A stretch of 64,000 bases of DNA from Ruminococcus champanellensis 18P13 = JCM 17042. GTDB taxonomy: Bacteria; Bacillota; Clostridia; Oscillospirales; Ruminococcaceae. The DNA is taken from NCBI RefSeq assembly GCF_000210095.1, contig NC_021039.1:2015898-2079897 (forward strand), in the 5' to 3' direction. Positions 60,401-64,000 of the stretch are shown here, piece after piece; positions within the stretch are counted from its first letter, which is position 1, and each line of letters starts with the position of its first letter. Made by a program: the position numbers and the translations under genes. A model generated the notes under the pieces. It was not told the origin of the DNA and did no database searches. It saw only the letters and a list, made by a program, of their open reading frames with translations.

Positions 60401-61806
60401 GCGAGTATCAGTCCTCCGCCCACCGGTATACGGAGGAGCTGTTTGGAAGAGCCAACGTGTTCAAGGCGGGTACCATCAGTACCGTTGCGGAGAAAACCGC
60501 ATTCGGATACGCCAAGCATTTTCTGGAGGATCGGAATGAATCCCAGAATCCGGCAGAGGAAAATCGGCTTGCCAAGGGCTGTACCGGCGTAAAGCGCACC
60601 ACCGGACAGCATCCGGGAGGCATGGTGGTTGTGCCCTCCGACTATGATGTATATGACTTTACCCCGGTACAGCATCCGGCGGACAGTGCGGATTCCGACG
60701 TCATCACAACCCACTTCGACTTTCACAGCCTGCATGATACCATTCTGAAGCTGGATGAGCTGGGACACGTAGTGCCCACCCTGTACAAGCATCTGGAGGA
60801 TCTGACCGGCATCAAGATTGCGGACGTTCCCACTACGGATCCGGACGTGATCCGTATGTGTACGGACGTATCCGTGCTTGGGGTCACCAAAGAGGACGTT
60901 TATTGTCCCACCGGCAGTCTGGGCATCCCGGAGATGGGTACCAATTTCACCATTGGCATGCTGATGGACGCAAAGCCAACTAAGTTCAGCGACTTTTTGC
61001 AGATTTCCGGTCTGTCCCATGGTACGGATGTATGGCTTGGCAACGCAAAGGATCTGATTGAGAACAAGACCTGTACCATTTCTGAGGTAATCGGTACCCG
61101 AGACAGCATCATGACCTATCTGCTATATAAGGGGGTCGAGCCCAAGCAGGCGTTCCAGATCATGGAGGACACCCGTAAGGGTAAGGCACCGAAAACCTTT
61201 ACCCCGGAGCGGATCCAGATGCTGAAGGATCACAACGTACCCCAGTGGTACATAGACAGCTGTTTGAAGATTAAGTACATGTTCCCCAAGGCCCATGCGG
61301 CAGCCTATGTTATCGCAGCCATCAAGCTGGGCTGGTTCAAGCTCCACAAGCCCCTGGAATTTTACTCCACCTATTTTACTGTCCGTGGTGGAGATTTTGA
61401 TGCGGATCTGGCAGTCCGGGGCATTGCTGCCGTCCGGAACCGAATTGAGGAGTTGCGTGCCCTTGGAAATGACCGGAGCAAGAAGGAAAACGACCTGTAT
61501 GATATCCTGCTGATCGTCAACGAAATGATGTCCAGAGGGTATGAGTTCCTGCCCATCGATCTGTATAAATCCCATGCAGTGAAGTACCTGATTGAGGACG
61601 GAAAGATCCGGATTCCTTTTGGTGCGTTGTCTGGCGTGGGAGAAGCAGCGGCTATGAGCCTGTATGAGACCGCACAGGCACGGGATTTTGTATCCATCGA
61701 GGAGTTCCAGAACAAGTGCGGTGCGTCAAAAACCATAGTGGATACCCTGGAAAGCATCGGCGCTTTGGGCGCATTGCCGAAATCCAGTCAGATGACGCTG
61801 TTCTAA
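57472..61806 (+). CDS. polC: DNA polymerase III PolC-type
   Basis: This is the replicative polymerase of low-GC Firmicutes. An N-terminal region and OB fold (about 1-330) are followed by a PHP domain from about 339 (ELHMHTTMSAMDAV) that is split by a 3'-5' exonuclease (IIFDVETTGLSAERDRLTEI, about 428). Then come the polymerase core and a zinc site (CPKC at about 915 and CPNCG). The 1444-residue length is typical. AAGGTGATT precedes the ATG. Its place after ispG is a conserved Firmicutes order. Confidence 0.97.
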   Translation: MELKLADFLADLAPELPAAALEGMLYRLTYTENRTEMTFHVRYDQVLDAETMFAFETALEHRLSLSRVTLACRYAPELFTLETSYSSLISQLKRRMSVLNGFLDHAGVKREADKLAISLVHGGREILEQAGFCRALSMLIQEQYGLQLLVELSGENAPPATQHEELIAKVAAAIPQHRDQLTAPASGSTGKAAAPKVVAANAALLHLPFEVEEGSALVIRGGTIKEQPISLQEATGRLDTKVVVWGDIFDIPDRKEVKNGQKTILSYYITDYTGSIMLKMFIDTKKLSEAAYDKLKNGCTVVAKGNIEFDTFNKDITMMPMDLMLVKRKIRMDNAPKKRVELHMHTTMSAMDAVSSASDLIARAQAWGHHAIAITDHGVAQAFPEAMNAIGKAKDFKVIYGCEAYVVNDIAERKILIGETDKTVNDTIIIFDVETTGLSAERDRLTEIGAIKVKNMRVADSFHTYVNPERPIPPEITDLTGIHEGMVAEAPKASQALKEFFAFCGEDPVLVAHNARFDTSFIDAAAGRAGQRYAYAYIDSLVLCQAMLPDLAKHKLNVVAKHLKLGKFDHHRADNDAMMLAKIYLELVGRLITEKKLEYLSELNTKVQKIDARKLKSFHQIILAKNQTGLKNLYRLISYGHIDCFYKKPLMPKSQLLKYHEGLLFGSACEAGELFRAMVDGRPYAELLELAKFYDYLEIQPLGNNAFMLRNGTAESEDDLKNWNRMICKIGDDLGLPVVATCDVHFMDPKDGKYRQILMAGNGFKDADQQAPLYLRTTDEMLEEFSYLGQEKAYEVVVENTNRIADLIDFVRPIPKGTFTPNIEGAEEDLTRITNNRAREIYGDPLPEIVAKRLDRELSSIIKHGFSVLYIIAQKLVSNSEEHGYLVGSRGSVGSSFVASMAGISEVNPLAPHYVCPKCKHSEFITDGSYGSGFDLPAKNCPNCGIEMRRDGHDIPFETFLGFDGDKAPDIDLNFSGEYQSSAHRYTEELFGRANVFKAGTISTVAEKTAFGYAKHFLEDRNESQNPAEENRLAKGCTGVKRTTGQHPGGMVVVPSDYDVYDFTPVQHPADSADSDVITTHFDFHSLHDTILKLDELGHVVPTLYKHLEDLTGIKIADVPTTDPDVIRMCTDVSVLGVTKEDVYCPTGSLGIPEMGTNFTIGMLMDAKPTKFSDFLQISGLSHGTDVWLGNAKDLIENKTCTISEVIGTRDSIMTYLLYKGVEPKQAFQIMEDTRKGKAPKTFTPERIQMLKDHNVPQWYIDSCLKIKYMFPKAHAAAYVIAAIKLGWFKLHKPLEFYSTYFTVRGGDFDADLAVRGIAAVRNRIEELRALGNDRSKKENDLYDILLIVNEMMSRGYEFLPIDLYKSHAVKYLIEDGKIRIPFGALSGVGEAAAMSLYETAQARDFVSIEEFQNKCGASKTIVDTLESIGALGALPKSSQMTLF

Positions 61807-61807
61807 C

Positions 61808-61847
61808 TTGACTTTTTTATAATACTATGCTAACATGTTAGCATAGT
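61808..61847 (+). promoter_or_regulatory. his operon promoter with 24-base palindrome
   Basis: TTGACT (61808-61813) and TAACAT (61831-61836) are 17 bases apart. A perfect palindrome (61824-61847; left half ACTATGCTAACA) covers the -10 box and the likely start point. Its position is that of a repressor operator. It begins 17 bases after the polC stop. Confidence 0.75.
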
Positions 61848-61886
61848 AAAGTGATGAAAGGAGTGCGGCAGCAGCCGCAGGCAGCC

Positions 61887-63086
61887 ATGAGATACTACGA
61901 TTTGATTACCCCGGAGGGCACCAAGGATTATTTGTTTACCGAATGCGCACAGCGCCGCAGCGTGGAGCACCGGATCGAACAGATTTTCAGAAGCCGGGGA
62001 TTTTCTGAGGTCATCACACCGGTTCTGGAGTTTTTTGATGTATTCAGTCACAAGTCCGCATACTTCCCCCAGGAGCAGATGTATAAATTTGCGGACAGCA
62101 AAGGGCGGCTGTTGGTGATCCGCCCGGATTCCACCATGCCGATCGCCCGGGTGGTTGCAACCCGGCTGAAGGATGCGCCCCTGCCTCTGCGGCTGTACTA
62201 CAACCAGTGTGTATACGCCAACACGCCCCAGCTGAAGGGACGCAGTGACCAGGTTGCCCAGACCGGCATTGAGCTGATCGGTTCGGATTCCAAGCTGGCG
62301 GATCTGGAAGTGATCTCCACCGCTCTGGAGGTGCTGGAGGCTTGTGCCTACGACACCTTCTCCCTGGAGCTTGGGGATATTGCCGTATTCAAGGAATTGA
62401 TGAATCAGCTGCACACGGACGAGGAAACCCAGGAGCAGATCCGCAGTCTGATTGAATTCAAGAACTATCCTGCCCTCAATGACCTGTTGGATACCATCGG
62501 GGACAGCGAAACAGTCCGGGCAGTGAAGATGCTGCCCCGTCTGTTTGGCGGCGAGGAGGTTTTTGAAAAGGCTGCCCGGTACTTCAAGGGTGAGAAGATG
62601 CAGGCTATTCTGGACAATCTCCGCAGCGTGTATGAGGATGCAGTCCGGCTGTGCGAGAACGGCAAGGTGACCATTGACCTGGGTATGGTCAACCGGACGG
62701 ACTACTACACCGGCATCATCATCAAGGGCTATTTGTCCGGCTATGGGGACGAGGTATTGTCCGGCGGACGGTATGACAAACTGATCGCAGAGTTTGGCTA
62801 TGACGTACCGGCAACCGGCTTTGCAGTGCATGTGGACGCCATTTCCCAGGTATATGCAAAGCATGATCCCCAGGTACCTGTACATAGTGATGTGCTGATT
62901 TTTGCCGGAGAAGGCTGTGCGGCACAGGCAATCTGCCGGGCAAAGAAGCTCCGGGCGGAAGGTCTGATTGTGGAGCTTGCGATGCAGGATACGGTGGAGG
63001 ATGCAAGAGCCTATGCACGGCAGCGGGGCATTGCCAAGCTGGTAATCATCAACGACGAAGCAGCAACGGAAATCATTTCCGGCTGA
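61887..63086 (+). CDS. hisZ: ATP phosphoribosyltransferase regulatory subunit
   Basis: HisZ is a catalytically inactive histidyl-tRNA synthetase relative that activates short-form HisG. The synthetase-like fold shows ITPEG near residue 8, IRPDSTMPIARV, and the late LSGGRYDKLIAEFG motif. Length is about 399 residues. The ATG at 61887 gives the usual short lead before TPEG but has only a weak AGG site; the open frame also reaches an ATG at 61854, which would leave a very short leader. It is the first gene of the histidine operon. Confidence 0.92.
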   Translation: MRYYDLITPEGTKDYLFTECAQRRSVEHRIEQIFRSRGFSEVITPVLEFFDVFSHKSAYFPQEQMYKFADSKGRLLVIRPDSTMPIARVVATRLKDAPLPLRLYYNQCVYANTPQLKGRSDQVAQTGIELIGSDSKLADLEVISTALEVLEACAYDTFSLELGDIAVFKELMNQLHTDEETQEQIRSLIEFKNYPALNDLLDTIGDSETVRAVKMLPRLFGGEEVFEKAARYFKGEKMQAILDNLRSVYEDAVRLCENGKVTIDLGMVNRTDYYTGIIIKGYLSGYGDEVLSGGRYDKLIAEFGYDVPATGFAVHVDAISQVYAKHDPQVPVHSDVLIFAGEGCAAQAICRAKKLRAEGLIVELAMQDTVEDARAYARQRGIAKLVIINDEAATEIISG

Positions 63087-63107
63087 TGGTATAAAGGAGA
63101 GACGGAA

Positions 63108-63743
63108 ATGGAAAAACCATTGCGCATTGCCCTGACCAAGGGCAGACTGGAAAAGGACACGATCGGGCTGCTGGAATCTCTGGGCTTTGACTGTACCGCA
63201 GTCCGGGAAAAGGGAAGAAAGCTGATTCTGCCGATCCGGGACGCAAACCTGGAAGTGGTACTTGCCAAGGCGGCGGACGTGATTACCTATGTAGAGCATG
63301 GCGTGTGCGATATGGGTGTGGTCGGCAAGGATACCATTATGGAAATGAACGGAAAGTTCTACGAACTGGTGGATCTGGGCTTCGGCAAGTGTAAATTCGC
63401 CCTTGCCGGCAAAAAGGGAGACGATTTTTACGCCGGCATCGGGGTCAAGACCATCGCCACAAAGTATCCAAATGTAGCAAGAGCCTTTTTTGAAGCCAAG
63501 GGTATGGACGTAGAAATCGTCAAGATCGAAGGCTCCGTGGAGCTGGCACCCCTGCTGGATCTTGCCAACGGCATTGTGGATATCGTAGAAACCGGATCAA
63601 CCCTGCGGGAAAATGGGCTGGAGGTCTTTGAGGATGTGGCACCCATTTCTGCCCGGTTGATCGTGAATACGGTAAGCTTAAAGCTGCGGCAGGCGCAGAT
63701 CGAGTCCCTGATCGAAAAGATCGAAGCACAGCTGAACAAATAG
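63108..63743 (+). CDS. hisG: ATP phosphoribosyltransferase, short form
   Basis: HisG joins ATP and PRPP in the first step of histidine synthesis. RIALTKGRLEKD at the start, GVVGKDTIME, and the PRPP-binding DIVETGSTLRENGLEV are typical. The 211-residue length marks the short form, which needs HisZ, encoded just before it. AAAGGAGA precedes the ATG. Confidence 0.96.
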   Translation: MEKPLRIALTKGRLEKDTIGLLESLGFDCTAVREKGRKLILPIRDANLEVVLAKAADVITYVEHGVCDMGVVGKDTIMEMNGKFYELVDLGFGKCKFALAGKKGDDFYAGIGVKTIATKYPNVARAFFEAKGMDVEIVKIEGSVELAPLLDLANGIVDIVETGSTLRENGLEVFEDVAPISARLIVNTVSLKLRQAQIESLIEKIEAQLNK

Positions 63744-63755
63744 GAGGACAAAGCC

Positions 63756-64000
63756 ATGATGAAGAAGATTTATGCCAACGGCACCGACGAGAAGGCATTT
63801 CTGGAGCAGCTTGCAAAGCGTACCGGCGAAACAGATAAGCGGGTAAGCCAGATCGTAACGGAAATCATCGAAACCGTCCGGGCAGGCGGCGATCAGGCTG
63901 TACAAAAGTATACCAAGCAGTTTGACGGGGAACTGCCCCAATATTATGAGGTGCCCCAGGAGGTCATTGAGGATGCGCTGAACGAGGCGGATGAGGATTT
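63756..64000 (+). CDS. hisD: Histidinol dehydrogenase (3' end outside window)
   Basis: The frame opens at 63756 with AGGAGG before it and runs off the window after 81 codons. The N-terminal part (VSQIVTEIIETVRAGGDQAVQKYTKQFDG in pieces) matches HisD, which makes histidine from histidinol. Its place after hisG in a hisZ-hisG-hisD order supports the call. Confidence 0.9.
   Translation, partial: MMKKIYANGTDEKAFLEQLAKRTGETDKRVSQIVTEIIETVRAGGDQAVQKYTKQFDGELPQYYEVPQEVIEDALNEADED

Noticed and set aside
57730-61020. Long minus-strand frames opposite polC
   Set aside because: They lie fully inside polC, which has all its expected motifs, and show only shadow-like composition.
61824-61847. The palindrome after polC as a terminator
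   Set aside because: It is AT-rich, has no loop and no T run, and it sits across a promoter -10 box.

Overview
The window reads as a chromosomal segment of a cellulosome-producing Ruminococcus (Firmicutes, Oscillospiraceae). The evidence is Gram-positive gene orders (dxs-tlyA-nadK-argR-recN; rpsB-tsf and pyrH-frr-uppS-cdsA-dxr-rseP-ispG-polC), strong AGGAGG ribosome sites, a PolC-type replicase, and a secreted two-domain esterase with a type I dockerin. Base composition is moderately GC-rich by eye. R. champanellensis or a close relative of R. flavefaciens would fit, but the species is an inference. No rRNA, tRNA, CRISPR array, insertion sequence or prophage was seen. Almost all of the sequence is coding.

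Layout. 1-6.2 kb (+): the end of a PAP2-like membrane protein, then dxs, tlyA, nadK, argR, recN. 6.2-9.3 kb: an orphan ECF-like sigma factor, facing a Zn/Cd efflux operon (CadC-like repressor, HMA chaperone, P1B ATPase). 9.4-12.7 kb (-): redox genes rex, a LysR regulator and an iron alcohol dehydrogenase, with palindromic sites upstream of the dehydrogenase. 12.7-17.5 kb: an AraC regulator and a short alkyltransferase on the minus strand, divergent from an MFS carrier and a GH3 glycosidase. 17.5-22.3 kb: a VUT/YhhQ transporter, then a membrane protein, uvrC, rsmD, coaD and a coiled-coil protein. 22.4-24.2 kb: an ECF sigma factor, a DUF4367-like membrane protein and a small secreted protein. 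24.2-28.8 kb: a two-component system (-) and a Fur/Zur-type regulator with zinc-binding lipoprotein and permease (+). 28.8-32.3 kb: small helical proteins, membrane proteins and nadA. 32.4-36.9 kb: two divergent SGNH esterase genes, one cellulosomal. 36.9-41.4 kb (-): YitT, a DUF4015-like protein, and a three-gene RnfD-RnfE-RnfA-like set. 41.4-48.8 kb: a MecA-like adaptor, rpe (-), birA, recD2, comFC, an MreB homologue, a phosphoesterase and a 45-residue tail-only protein. 48.8-64 kb (+): a YmxH-like protein, translation and isoprenoid/lipid genes, polC, and the start of a histidine operon (hisZ, hisG, hisD).

How it fits together. Two non-mevalonate pathway segments (dxs; dxr and ispG) feed uppS for undecaprenyl phosphate. 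Zinc is handled by an uptake locus that lacks its own ATPase and a complete efflux operon. Several promoters with a 17-base spacer can be read by eye, and several carry palindromes placed like operators (zinc efflux, the Fur/Zur-type gene, rex, adh, his). The most unusual element is the RnfD/E/A-like trio. It lacks RnfB, RnfC and RnfG, and by hand alignment it has lost most residues that hold the redox cofactors.
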